This document shows positions 24,655 through 32,926 of a DNA stretch of 64,000 bases, in pieces. The DNA lies in NCBI RefSeq assembly GCF_037201965.1, contig NZ_CP147518.1:2603001-2667000 (forward strand), given 5' to 3'. Position 1 is the stretch's first letter. Each line of letters starts with the position of its first letter. The notes under the pieces were generated by a model. The model did no database searches. It saw only the letters and a program-made list of their open reading frames with translations, and had not been told where the DNA came from. A program made the translations under genes and the position numbers. This stretch comes from Spirosoma sp. SC4-14 (GTDB taxonomy: Bacteria; Bacteroidota; Bacteroidia; Cytophagales; Spirosomataceae).

Positions 24655-25000
24655 TTAGCCATCCAATAAAACGCGTAGCCAAGCTATCCATAAGCCCTGC
24701 ACTCCCCGAATATCGATCAGAGGACTCCCCTGCGAATTCTGCTGGTAAAACCAGATAGGCTGGGTATAATCGGTTATGATGCCTTTAAACGGAAACCATT
24801 GATCGAAGGCCGTTGCTCTATGGATCTAAGTTTCCGAAAAAATTAGCACTTTGTGCCCGGAAGCAACACGGGAGGCCTGTATGCTGAACCGGGAGTTTAT
24901 GACCGACGTATCGGATACAGAGTCACCAGCCGGATTGCTTGTTTTGAGCGAACGGTAGTGTTCGTCGATGATTTTTGCGGGTGAGGGAAATGTTGGAAAA
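24655..25000 (-). pseudogene. Remnant of an unidentified gene with internal stop
   Basis: In this otherwise gene-free 647-nt gap, one minus-strand frame reads as sensible protein for about 110 codons. It has PTFPSPAKIIDEHYRSLKTS, then ASRVASGHKVLIFSET, a TAG, then directly in frame HRATAFDQWFPFKG, TDYTQPIWFYQQN and a natural-looking end LRVLLDG plus TAA at 24655-24657. There is no ATG or good start upstream. It is probably the 3' part of a dead gene. I do not recognise the family. The part from 25001 to 25160 is A/T-rich with no gene. Confidence 0.5.
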
Positions 25001-25162
25001 ATTCTAAACTTTGTTGATGTTGGATGATGGAATTTGCCTTTTGTTTTTGAGCATAATAGGTGCTTGTAGATGGATTATTTTTTGTTGTTTAGCTGATAAA
25101 TTTTTCCTAATTTATTGAAATGAAAATACTGAAAAAGTTAATCTTATTGATGAGGAAAAGGA

Positions 25163-25193
25163 TTGGTTTTTCGGCGGCTTCTTTTTATATTTG
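25163..25193 (+). promoter_or_regulatory. Promoter of the GlxA-type gene, ATG 4 nt after the -7 box
   Basis: TTG at 25163-25165, exactly 20 nt, then TATATTTG at 25186-25193. The ATG starts at 25198, about where transcription should start. Confidence 0.75.
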
Positions 25194-25197
25194 AGCT

Positions 25198-26175
25198 ATG
25201 AAGCACATATCAATCCTAGTCCCTAAAGGCGCTATTTTAGGGAGTCTTGAAGGCTCCCGACAACTGCTTAGCCAGGTAAATGAATTTATGAAAGGCAGGG
25301 GCGAATCACCCATGTTTAAAGTGCAGCTTGTAGGCCTATCGAAGGAGACTCGGCTAGGGGGTGGCCTTTTTACGGTCAACACAGACCTACTAATCGACGA
25401 TGTGCAGAAAACCGACCTCATTATTATTCCAGCGATCGATGGTGAGATTAACAACGCTATCGAAATAAACCGGGCATTTATTCCCTGGATTATCAGGCAG
25501 TATGAAAACGGGGCTGAAGTAGCGAGTTTGTGCCTTGGAGCCTTTTTGCTGGCTTCTACGGGGCTTTTGACGGGAAAACGGTGTGCTACTCACTGGATGG
25601 CTGCCAACAACTTTAAGCAGATGTTTCCGGATGTGGAATTGGTGACCGAGAAAATCATCACCGATGAACAGGGCATTTATTCAAGCGGTGGAGCATTCTC
25701 GTATCTGAACCTCATTTTATACCTGATCGAGAAGTATGCAGGCCGTGATATTGCCATTCTGTCGGCCAAAGTTTTCGCTATTGAAATAGATCGGGAAACG
25801 CAATCACCATTTACTATTTTTCAGGGGCAAAAAGGGCATGAAGACGAACCAATAAAAAAAGCACAGGAATTTATAGAGACAAATTTTCAGGAAAAAATAA
25901 CAGTCGATCAATTAGCTTCTATGTTTGCACTTGGCCGGAGAAACCTGGAGCGACGGTTTAAAAAAGCTACAGCAAATACGGTCTCCGAATACATACAGCG
26001 CGTGAAAATTGAAGCAGCCAAAAAAGGACTGGAAACCAGCCGGAAAACAATCAACGAATTGATGTATGATGTAGGCTATAATGATACAAAAGCCTTTCGA
26101 ACGGTATTTAAAAAAATAACCGGAATTTCACCGTTAGATTATCGAAATAAATACAATAAAGAAGCACTAAATTAG
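25198..26175 (+). CDS. GlxA family transcriptional regulator (DJ-1/PfpI + AraC domains)
   Basis: A 325-residue regulator. Residues 1 to about 195 form a DJ-1/PfpI-like amidotransferase fold with the nucleophile-elbow-like VASLCLGAFLLAST around the cysteine near residue 107. Residues about 225-320 are an AraC DNA-binding domain with two helix-turn-helix units (ITVDQLASMFALGRRNLERR and INELMYDVGYNDTKAFRTVF). Such proteins sense small metabolites and activate transcription. No obvious target gene is adjacent. Its promoter is complete and the mRNA is probably leaderless. Confidence 0.88.
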   Translation: MKHISILVPKGAILGSLEGSRQLLSQVNEFMKGRGESPMFKVQLVGLSKETRLGGGLFTVNTDLLIDDVQKTDLIIIPAIDGEINNAIEINRAFIPWIIRQYENGAEVASLCLGAFLLASTGLLTGKRCATHWMAANNFKQMFPDVELVTEKIITDEQGIYSSGGAFSYLNLILYLIEKYAGRDIAILSAKVFAIEIDRETQSPFTIFQGQKGHEDEPIKKAQEFIETNFQEKITVDQLASMFALGRRNLERRFKKATANTVSEYIQRVKIEAAKKGLETSRKTINELMYDVGYNDTKAFRTVFKKITGISPLDYRNKYNKEALN

Positions 26176-26180
26176 TGGGA

Positions 26181-26233
26181 CTTTGTTGCATGGGTTATAC
26201 TACAATCCCTTCCGCCTAGCTCATGCAACAAAG
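26181..26233. terminator. 12-bp hairpin between convergent genes
   Basis: CTTTGTTGCATG (26181-26192) and its exact complement (26222-26233), with a 29-nt loop. Further G-U pairing extends the stem inward. The arm resembles some insertion-sequence ends, but no transposase remains between the arms. Confidence 0.55.
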
Positions 26234-26239
26234 CCAAAT

Positions 26240-26539
26240 TTATGAGAATTTTTGTTCTACTTTTGTCATAATATCATCTACGTCCAGTCCGGCTTTTTCA
26301 ACTTCTTTTGCAAAATCCATTAGTTTCTTCTGGAGACTTTCGGGAGCTTTTGCCAAATCTGGAATACCATCACTATCGAGATACCCCCCGTCTATATACT
26401 TTTGGTAAATTGCACATCCTGCCTCGATGAACATTTCTTCGAGTGTCTCTTTGTCTGAAAGGCTGGTCTTTCCACCTGAAGGGTTATCAGATTGAGGAAC
26501 ATCAGGATTATCAAGAGTATTCCAATCAATATCGCTCAT
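26240..26539 (-). CDS. Small acidic protein, unknown function
   Basis: A 99-residue, strongly acidic, cytoplasmic protein with no signal peptide or membrane segment. The first 30 residues are disordered-looking (Asp/Asn/Ser/Pro). The remainder is helical, with a LEEMFIEAGCAIYQKYIDGG segment and a C-terminal helix ending DDIMTKVEQKFS. I do not recognise a family. It converges on the GlxA-type regulator. Confidence 0.6.
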   Translation of the reverse strand: MSDIDWNTLDNPDVPQSDNPSGGKTSLSDKETLEEMFIEAGCAIYQKYIDGGYLDSDGIPDLAKAPESLQKKLMDFAKEVEKAGLDVDDIMTKVEQKFS

Positions 26540-26635
26540 AGAAAATGCTTTTATTTTGGTGTGAAAATTATAAAAAAACTATATTAGGTGCAAACCTAGC
26601 GGCCTTGCTATGCACCAAAGGTAATTAGTAGTAGA

Positions 26636-26681
26636 CATCTGCGGCTCCGTTCGCAATACAATTACGAACAAGCCGCAGATG
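26636..26681 (-). terminator. Hairpin after the DUF4405 gene
   Basis: CATCTGCGGCT (26636-26646) pairs exactly with 26671-26681. The loop contains a further inner GTTCG/CGAAC pair. It lies 4 nt from the stop codon. Confidence 0.6.
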
Positions 26682-26685
26682 AGCA

Positions 26686-27429
26686 TTACTTCGAAGCAAC
26701 GGGAGTGCCTGGCAATGATGTGGGTTGAGCCGTTTGGATAGCTACAATTTTCCAGGCGTTATCTTTTTGTTTCAGTAAATGGCTGTATAAGAGTTTGGCC
26801 GGGTTACTCGGGTTTGTGAGGGTGCCATAGACCATAATGAAATTATTATCAATCGATTCGGCCCGATCGACGGTATGTTGTGATGCCGAAGTGCTGGCTA
26901 GTTTCATCAGGTCGGGCAGCGTTTCTGAGCCAGTACCAACTGCACCTGATTCATTTCTGATAAGAGCTTTTTTATCGACCACAGACCATAGGCTGGCCGT
27001 ATCGCTTGTGCTGTATGCCTTTAGGTAAGTCGCTTCTGTGCTGTGCGCAATGGAATCTACGGCTTGTTGAGAGAGCGGGCCACCGGGTTTGGGCTTGTTG
27101 CCACGAACCAGCATTTTTCCGGCATTTGCCAGCTTATCGAATACGGGTACATCGGCAGCAATACCAATGGCGAAAACAGCAGCCAGTGCCGTTGGAATAA
27201 TAAACTCTTTTCGAATACCACCTGTTTTACGGTCCTGGGAATAGCCTTTGAGCGAAGCCCAGTTATTGACGATGTGGAATACAGCGGCAATCACAAACAG
27301 AATGCCGAACCAGGCATGCGTGTGTTCGACGGGATGAGTACCCTGCCCGAAATAAATTAACAGGCCAGTACTGGCTAAAACGAGAAAGGCCAGTGCAACA
27401 GAGAGGCTAACTAAGTTTTTTGATTTCAT
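26686..27429 (-). CDS. DUF4405-like membrane protein with periplasmic tail
   Basis: A 247-residue protein. Three hydrophobic helices in the first 115 residues (LVSLSVALAFLVLASTGLLI; AWFGILFVIAAVFHIVNNW; IIPTALAAVFAIGIAADVPV) carry histidines in HPVEHTHAW and FHIVNNW, as in DUF4405/cytochrome-b-like proteins that may bind haem. The tail from about residue 130 looks like a SnoaL/NTF2-type domain (TEATYLKAYSTSDTASLW, KQKDNAWKIVAIQTA). It is probably a redox or transport accessory protein, and no partner is adjacent. Confidence 0.65.
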   Translation of the reverse strand: MKSKNLVSLSVALAFLVLASTGLLIYFGQGTHPVEHTHAWFGILFVIAAVFHIVNNWASLKGYSQDRKTGGIRKEFIIPTALAAVFAIGIAADVPVFDKLANAGKMLVRGNKPKPGGPLSQQAVDSIAHSTEATYLKAYSTSDTASLWSVVDKKALIRNESGAVGTGSETLPDLMKLASTSASQHTVDRAESIDNNFIMVYGTLTNPSNPAKLLYSHLLKQKDNAWKIVAIQTAQPTSLPGTPVASK

Positions 27430-27447
27430 TTTAGGTTAATTAACAGG

Positions 27448-27455
27448 CAAAAATA
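27448..27455 (-). promoter_or_regulatory. -7 box upstream of the DUF4405 gene
   Basis: TATTTTTG on the minus strand, 18 nt before the start codon. No TTG is seen at the usual distance. Confidence 0.35.
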
Positions 27456-27513
27456 AGCGTTGGATGGCACGCATTGGGTGATTAAAGAAATTTAATTTTG
27501 CTTTAAAACAAGG

Positions 27514-27540
27514 AATCCCTCCGGCACCGCCAGAGGGATT
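27514..27540 (-). terminator. Terminator of the outer-membrane barrel gene
   Basis: AATCCCTC (27514-27521) pairs with GAGGGATT (27533-27540), with an inner GGC/GCC pair. On the minus strand a T-rich stretch (CCTTGTTTT) follows, so this one looks like a classical intrinsic terminator. Confidence 0.65.
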
Positions 27541-27587
27541 AACCACCAACCTATTCTAATTAAGATTTTTGATCAGAGGTTGGGCTT

Positions 27588-30362
27588 TTATTTGCGTGGA
27601 CGCCCACTACGACTTCCTCCAGTACTACCTTGTCCAGATTGCTGTTGTTGCTGGCCACCGCCATTGTCATCGCCACCACCTTCGCCATTTTTCAGGTCGT
27701 CGTTGTTAATCGATTTGCGGTTTCTGCGGGGAGCGTCGAAGCTCATTTTACCTAACTGATAGCTGAATGTCAGACGAACGCCTGCGTTGTAGTAGTTCGT
27801 TGTTGTATTCTGCATAAGAATTGGTGACGACAGTTCTGAATGCATCGTGAACGGATGGTTCAGGAAGTTCTCGGCAGCCAGGCCAATGCTGGCTTTTTTA
27901 TCTTTAAATTCTTTTCGAATACCCAGGTTGTAGAAGTACATACTGGTCTGATAGCCCTGAAGCTGTACCTGTTTGCCGCGCATGCCACCGAAGACCTGGA
28001 AAGCCCAGCCATTCGAAAGCGACACACTACCATTTAACCGACCCGAAATGACCCAACCCGAGTTTGAAGCCGCATAAATGGGGTTCGCATTGTTGTTGGT
28101 CAGACTAACATGATAGAGGTCGATACCACCACCAATTTGTAGTTTAGAAAACAGGTTGGCGTTGCCAAACAGGTTTAGACCATAAGCATTCTGATGGCCT
28201 ACGTTCTGATAGGTAGTCCGAATGACCTGCGTATTGACGTCGCCAATTAACTGCTGAGTTACGTCGCGTACGGCCGTAATTTCATTGTTAGTGCGCCGGG
28301 CAAACAACGTTGCATTCAGATACAGACCTTTGATATTTGTGCTGGTACCGAACTCAAAGTTATCGGTCAATTCGGGCGATAGCAGAGGGTTTCCCTGAGA
28401 GATATTGGTTGGGTTCGATATATTAATATTGGGGTTCAGAAACTGAATGCCTGGGCGCTGAATCCGGCGGTTATATGCCAGTTTAATAATCTTGCCTCCT
28501 TTCAGGCTCTTCGAAATATTGATACTCGGCACCAGGTTTCCATAATCTGGAATGTCGGTTTGCTGACCTGCCGTTTCGTTGCTGAACTTAGCATTGATGA
28601 AGGTATATTCGTAGCGGGCACCGGCCTTGATGGTGTATTTGTTTTTGGTAGACAGGGTATACGACAAATAAGAAGCGGCTATGTTCTGATTGTAGAACAA
28701 AGTATTGCCTTTGCGGGTCGGGTCGGTCTGGAAATCACCTTCGGCACCGCTCGCAATAAAGTATTGATAGTCGCTATTGGCCTGCCGGAAAATACCTTTG
28801 GCACCAAATTCCAGCATCTGATTTTTCTTGATCGGCGTCTGGTAATCGGCCTGGAGTGTTGTTTCCTGGTTATAGCTATTGTTGTCGTTTTTCTGGCGGG
28901 ATGTAATCGTTTCGAAATCGGTATTATTCAGAATATCGGCTACAAAATTGTTGGTTCGGTTATTCCGGCTGTATAAGGCCAACAGGCTAAATTCCTGCTG
29001 CGGTTTGTACGTACGGGTATACGTTATGTTAGCATCAACTGTACCCGATAGATCTTTGGTTTGCACATTCCGGTCGTTTACCGATGGAAAATACCCCGTA
29101 GGCTGGAAGGTCTGAGTCAGCAAATTATATTGATTGGCTGTTCCATTGCGGGCACCGTAGCGAAGGCTGGCCGTCAGCGACGTGTTTTTATCAATATCGT
29201 AATCCCAGCCTAACTGATAATTGCCAAACAACCGGCTCGACAGGGTGTTGGCCGTTTGTAGCGTATGCACATCACCCGTGCTTGATTTTGTTGTCTGGTC
29301 ATTGCTGAATGAGCCACGGACATTGTATTCGGCCCGGCCAAATCCTCCCAGACTAAAGCCCATTTTCCCGGTCCGCAAATTGCCGTTCAGCCCCAGGTTG
29401 CTACCCCGGTTTCCAACACCACCGTTTACGTTCAGCGTAGCGCCCTGTAAGGTATTTTTCTTCGTAACAATGTTAATGATCCCTGCCGACCCTTCAGCAT
29501 CGTATTTGGCCGACGGGCTGGTAATGACTTCTACCGTCTTGATCATGTCGGCCGGAATTTGCTTCAGCGCATCGGCCACGCTGCTGGCCATAATGGTCGA
29601 CGGCTTGTTGTTGATCAACACAGTTACGTTGCTGCTACCACGGAGGCTAACATTACCATCCAGGTCAACCGAAAGCATAGGAACCTTCCGCATTACGTCG
29701 CTGGCATCACCCCCTTTGGCCGTAATATCTTTATCGGCATTGTAAACAAGACGGTCAACTTTTTCTTCAATCATGGCCGCCTGCCCAACTACGTTTACTT
29801 CTTTCAGGGTTTTTACATCCGAAGCAAGTTTAATGGTGCCCATGTCGATATCCGTCCCCTTGCCAATGGTAATTACTTTAGAACGTTTATCCTTGTAGCC
29901 AATAAACGTATATAAAAGCCGATAGCGGCCCGGAGCCAGCTTATTGAGGCTAAATTTGCCCGAAGCATCGGCCGTTGTTCCATCGATTGGTTTGTTGGTA
30001 GTTGTACTCAGAACAGCGACTGTTGCAAATTCGACAGGCTGATTGCTCGTTGAGTCAATGATAACCCCCGATACCTTGCCATTGCCGCGGGCAATTGGCT
30101 CCGATTCAGAAGCCGTTGGAGCGGCTTGTGGCTGGATTTTGGCTGGTTGGGCAGATTGTGTTTGATTAGCTGGTAGAGTAAATGTGTCAGGGGCTGTTGT
30201 TGTACTATTGGGAGTTGGATTGGCTGGTGTGGCAAAAGGGTCAGGGGCAGTATTTGCCGGTGTTGTTGCTGTTCCACTGGCTGGCGACCCAGGTGTCGTT
30301 GACACCTGTGCCCAGGCAGTTGTTGAGCTAACGATGAGTATAGACAGTAATAGCGTTTTCAT
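27588..30362 (-). CDS. Outer-membrane beta-barrel protein (TonB-receptor-like)
   Basis: A 924-residue outer-membrane protein. A signal peptide (to about residue 19) is followed by a Pro/Thr/Asn/Ala-rich linker of 60-70 residues, then a carboxypeptidase-like domain (VSGVIIDSTSNQPVEFATVA). A plug-like region follows (DVMRKVPMLSVDLDGNVSLR, PSAKYDAEGSAGIINIVTKK), then a barrel of the OMP_b-brl_3 kind. The C-terminus after about residue 880 is a Gly/Gln/Asn-rich tail (GGGDDNGGGQQQQQSGQG) ending in basic residues, unusual for a barrel end. The plug lacks an obvious TonB box. The substrate is unknown. Confidence 0.85.
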   Translation of the reverse strand: MKTLLLSILIVSSTTAWAQVSTTPGSPASGTATTPANTAPDPFATPANPTPNSTTTAPDTFTLPANQTQSAQPAKIQPQAAPTASESEPIARGNGKVSGVIIDSTSNQPVEFATVAVLSTTTNKPIDGTTADASGKFSLNKLAPGRYRLLYTFIGYKDKRSKVITIGKGTDIDMGTIKLASDVKTLKEVNVVGQAAMIEEKVDRLVYNADKDITAKGGDASDVMRKVPMLSVDLDGNVSLRGSSNVTVLINNKPSTIMASSVADALKQIPADMIKTVEVITSPSAKYDAEGSAGIINIVTKKNTLQGATLNVNGGVGNRGSNLGLNGNLRTGKMGFSLGGFGRAEYNVRGSFSNDQTTKSSTGDVHTLQTANTLSSRLFGNYQLGWDYDIDKNTSLTASLRYGARNGTANQYNLLTQTFQPTGYFPSVNDRNVQTKDLSGTVDANITYTRTYKPQQEFSLLALYSRNNRTNNFVADILNNTDFETITSRQKNDNNSYNQETTLQADYQTPIKKNQMLEFGAKGIFRQANSDYQYFIASGAEGDFQTDPTRKGNTLFYNQNIAASYLSYTLSTKNKYTIKAGARYEYTFINAKFSNETAGQQTDIPDYGNLVPSINISKSLKGGKIIKLAYNRRIQRPGIQFLNPNINISNPTNISQGNPLLSPELTDNFEFGTSTNIKGLYLNATLFARRTNNEITAVRDVTQQLIGDVNTQVIRTTYQNVGHQNAYGLNLFGNANLFSKLQIGGGIDLYHVSLTNNNANPIYAASNSGWVISGRLNGSVSLSNGWAFQVFGGMRGKQVQLQGYQTSMYFYNLGIRKEFKDKKASIGLAAENFLNHPFTMHSELSSPILMQNTTTNYYNAGVRLTFSYQLGKMSFDAPRRNRKSINNDDLKNGEGGGDDNGGGQQQQQSGQGSTGGSRSGRPRK

Positions 30363-30517
30363 GATGTTCGGAATTGGTGCCTCAAAATTGGGGCTTATAT
30401 AGTACGTCCGAAAATCAATCTGGCCGAATGCCGATTTTTTAGTGCTGAAACGGGCGATTGAGCAGGGGAAGGCAATGTTGCCGGGTTCAGGTAAATTACT
30501 TATAACAGTGGTTGGTC

Positions 30518-31438
30518 TTACTCGTTACGTTCTTTCACGACAGTCAGAAAGCTCTTGGGAATCGAGGCCTCAAACCGCATTGGCTCGCCCGTAATCGGAT
30601 GCTCAAAGGCAAGCACTTCGGCATGAAGCCCCAGGCGACCAATTGGGTCAAAGGTGGCACCATATTTGGCGTCGCCAACCACCGGGTGGCCAATATCCTG
30701 CATATGTACCCGGATCTGATTTTTACGGCCAGTTTCCAGCTCCAGTTCGAGTAACGAAAAATTATGGGCCGATTTCAGAACCCGATAATTGGTGGTGGCT
30801 AGCTGACCATTCTCCGGGTTCTGACTCGAGTATACAATCAGAGCTTTGCTTTCTCGCAAATAAGAGGTAATTGTGCCTTCTTTTGGGTTAGGAATCCCTT
30901 CTACCAGAGCAACATACGTGCGCTGTTTGGTAGTCGAATTCCACGATTCCTGCATTAGCTGCTGGACTTTTTCGCTTTTGGCAAAGATCATAACGCCCGA
31001 GGTTTCCCGGTCGAGCCGATGGATGATAAACAACCGGTTTTTAGGGTTTTCCAGCTTGATATAATCACTCAGAATACTATAGGCTGTCCGAATTTTTTCT
31101 TTGTTGGTAGCCATTGAGAGCAGCCCGGCCTGTTTGTTGATAACAATCAGAAAAGGATCTTCATACAGCATCGTAAGACCCCGATATTGAGTAGAAACCG
31201 AGGCTCGGGTAGCGCCAATGGTAACTGTCTGGCCTGCCCGTAACGGATGATTAAATTGCGTATACACCTTTCCGTCAATGGTGATCTGTTTATTACGCAG
31301 TAATGATTTAATGTTGTTACGATTCTTGTGCGGTAACTGACGAATCAGAAACGTCATCAGTTCAGAGGGTTCAGCTACCGTGAAGCTGATATCTTTATGT
31401 TGACCGCGTCGTGAGCGGGGCAGATCGGATTTTTCCAT
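30518..31438 (-). CDS. RluA family pseudouridine synthase
   Basis: A 306-residue RNA-modifying enzyme. An S4-like RNA-binding domain at about residues 20-75 (NNIKSLLRNKQITIDGKVY) precedes the catalytic domain, which holds the RluA motif HRLDRETSGVMIFAKS with the active-site aspartate. Other core segments are YVALVEGIP and GRKNQIRVHMQDIGHPVVGD. It isomerises uridine in rRNA or tRNA; the exact target is unknown. A longer reading starts at TTG (31444), but the ATG at 31438 fits better because a -7 box ends only 3 nt before it. Confidence 0.88.
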   Translation of the reverse strand: MEKSDLPRSRRGQHKDISFTVAEPSELMTFLIRQLPHKNRNNIKSLLRNKQITIDGKVYTQFNHPLRAGQTVTIGATRASVSTQYRGLTMLYEDPFLIVINKQAGLLSMATNKEKIRTAYSILSDYIKLENPKNRLFIIHRLDRETSGVMIFAKSEKVQQLMQESWNSTTKQRTYVALVEGIPNPKEGTITSYLRESKALIVYSSQNPENGQLATTNYRVLKSAHNFSLLELELETGRKNQIRVHMQDIGHPVVGDAKYGATFDPIGRLGLHAEVLAFEHPITGEPMRFEASIPKSFLTVVKERNE

Positions 31439-31441
31439 TGG

Positions 31442-31449
31442 CAAAGATA
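31442..31449 (-). promoter_or_regulatory. -7 box 3 nt before the RluA start codon
   Basis: TATCTTTG on the minus strand, then CCA, then the ATG at 31438. No TTG is seen at the usual upstream distance. It suggests a leaderless transcript. Confidence 0.45.
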
Positions 31450-31783
31450 CTGATTCGACCTCGTATACTACGGTTGAAACGAATTTATACTTGTGAGTTG
31501 ACGGTTCGTATGCTTAAGAAAGAGAAAGCACTAACAAAGACAAGGAGACAAAAAATAACTTTTTTGCGTTTGGACTAGTTACCGAAAGTTACTTTTTCAG
31601 TCATAACTACCTGATTTAGTAACTAAGATCGGCTGAATTTGCGGATTATACGGTAGGTAAAAAAAATACAAGTAAAATAACCGCAAGAGTTAATGATTAA
31701 TAGTAAACTTACTTATATTTTCGTCCGTGAAATTTGTCGATAAAGTAAATTTATACTTTAATAAATAGGTTTATTATACGTCT
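31445..31783. other. Intergenic region with a second GTTAC/GTAAC operator-like cluster
   Basis: A divergent gap between RluA and FIST. GTTAC at 31578-31582 and 31588-31592 and the palindrome TTAGTAACTAA at 31616-31626 repeat the elements of the HxlR operator at 8813-8851. A 22-codon frame at 31510-31578 (MLKKEKALTK...) is too short to support as a gene. No other gene is seen. Confidence 0.5.
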
Positions 31784-32923
31784 ATGAAGATAGGGCAGTT
31801 GAGATTTGTGGATGGAAATTGGGAGCAAATCTCAGAAACGCCGGGTTTCCAGCCCGAGAAAGCACATTTAGTCTTAACCTTTGGCGAGCGTAAACTGCTT
31901 GAATCCACAATCCCCTATTCATACCTGCATGCTTTGTACCCCAACGCTCAGATTGTTATCAATTCGACATCGGGCGAAATAATTTCCGACAAAGTACAGG
32001 ATAATTCACTCGTAGTTACGGCCATTGAGTTCGAAAAATCGACGGTTCGAACGGTTCAGGTCGATATTTTCGATCATAAAGAAAGCTACCAGGCAGGAGA
32101 GGCCATTGCGCACGCACTCGATGATGCCAATCTGGCTGCTATTATCCTTATTTCGGACGGTGGCGTTGTAAATGGGAGCGATTTAATAGAAGGTACAAAC
32201 CGAAGTCTGAATCGCCTGGTGCCCGTGATAGGGGGGTTGGCTGGCGATGCCGACCGTTTCGAACGAACATTGGTGGGGGTGAATCAGGACCCTGCGGCTG
32301 GGAAAGTTGTTGGTATTGGCTTATACGGTGCTGACCTGAAAGTTGGTCATGGTTCAATGGGGGGCTGGGATGTGTTTGGACCGGAGCGGGAAGTGACCAA
32401 ATCGTCTTATAACGAACTATACCAGATCGACGATCGAATTGCCCTGGATCTATATAAAGACTATCTTGGGAAATATGCCGATGGACTGCCCGGAACGGCG
32501 TTGCTTTTTCCTCTGTCGATTCGGGTTACACCCGATTCGAAACCGCTGGTTCGTACTATTTTGTCGATCGATGAAACGGCTAAGAGTATGACTTTTGCGG
32601 GCGACATTCCCGAAGGAGCCCGAGTCCGGTTTATGCGGGCAAATATGGACCGGCTGGTCGAAGCTTCGGCAACGGCCGCTCAGAAATCGCTTCAACAGCT
32701 AGGAAAGACTCCCGAGCTGGCTTTATTGATTAGCTGTGTTGGACGTAAACTGGTGCTGGGCCAACGTACGGAAGAAGAAGTGGAAGTAGCCCGTGATATT
32801 TTTGGCAACCAACCCATTATGACGGGTTTTTATTCTTACGGCGAAATTGCACCGGCAGGCCCCGCTACCCCCGGCGAACTGCACAACCAAACCATGACAA
32901 TTACTATTCTGTCTGAACAATAA
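31784..32923 (+). CDS. FIST domain sensor protein
   Basis: A 379-residue cytoplasmic protein with a FIST N-terminal domain (about residues 25-220; FGERKLLESTIPYSYLHALY, PVIGGLAGDADRFERTLV) and a FIST C-terminal domain (about 220-375; LYKDYLGKYADGLP, ALLISCVGRKLVLGQRTEE, GFYSYGEIAPAG). FIST domains are small-ligand (probably amino-acid) sensors. It has no transmembrane or output domain of its own. The hybrid kinase begins 3 nt after its stop codon, so the two are translationally linked, and FIST probably feeds signals to that kinase. Confidence 0.88.
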   Translation: MKIGQLRFVDGNWEQISETPGFQPEKAHLVLTFGERKLLESTIPYSYLHALYPNAQIVINSTSGEIISDKVQDNSLVVTAIEFEKSTVRTVQVDIFDHKESYQAGEAIAHALDDANLAAIILISDGGVVNGSDLIEGTNRSLNRLVPVIGGLAGDADRFERTLVGVNQDPAAGKVVGIGLYGADLKVGHGSMGGWDVFGPEREVTKSSYNELYQIDDRIALDLYKDYLGKYADGLPGTALLFPLSIRVTPDSKPLVRTILSIDETAKSMTFAGDIPEGARVRFMRANMDRLVEASATAAQKSLQQLGKTPELALLISCVGRKLVLGQRTEEEVEVARDIFGNQPIMTGFYSYGEIAPAGPATPGELHNQTMTITILSEQ

Positions 32924-32926
32924 ACA

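Noticed and set aside
26181..26233. Possible insertion-sequence ends (CTTTGTTGCATG repeat)
   Set aside because: Only 29 nt lie between the arms, there is no transposase and no target duplication, and the position between two convergent stops fits a terminator better.
31510..31578. A 22-codon frame starting MLKKEKALTK
   Set aside because: Too short, no clear ribosome site and no recognisable similarity.
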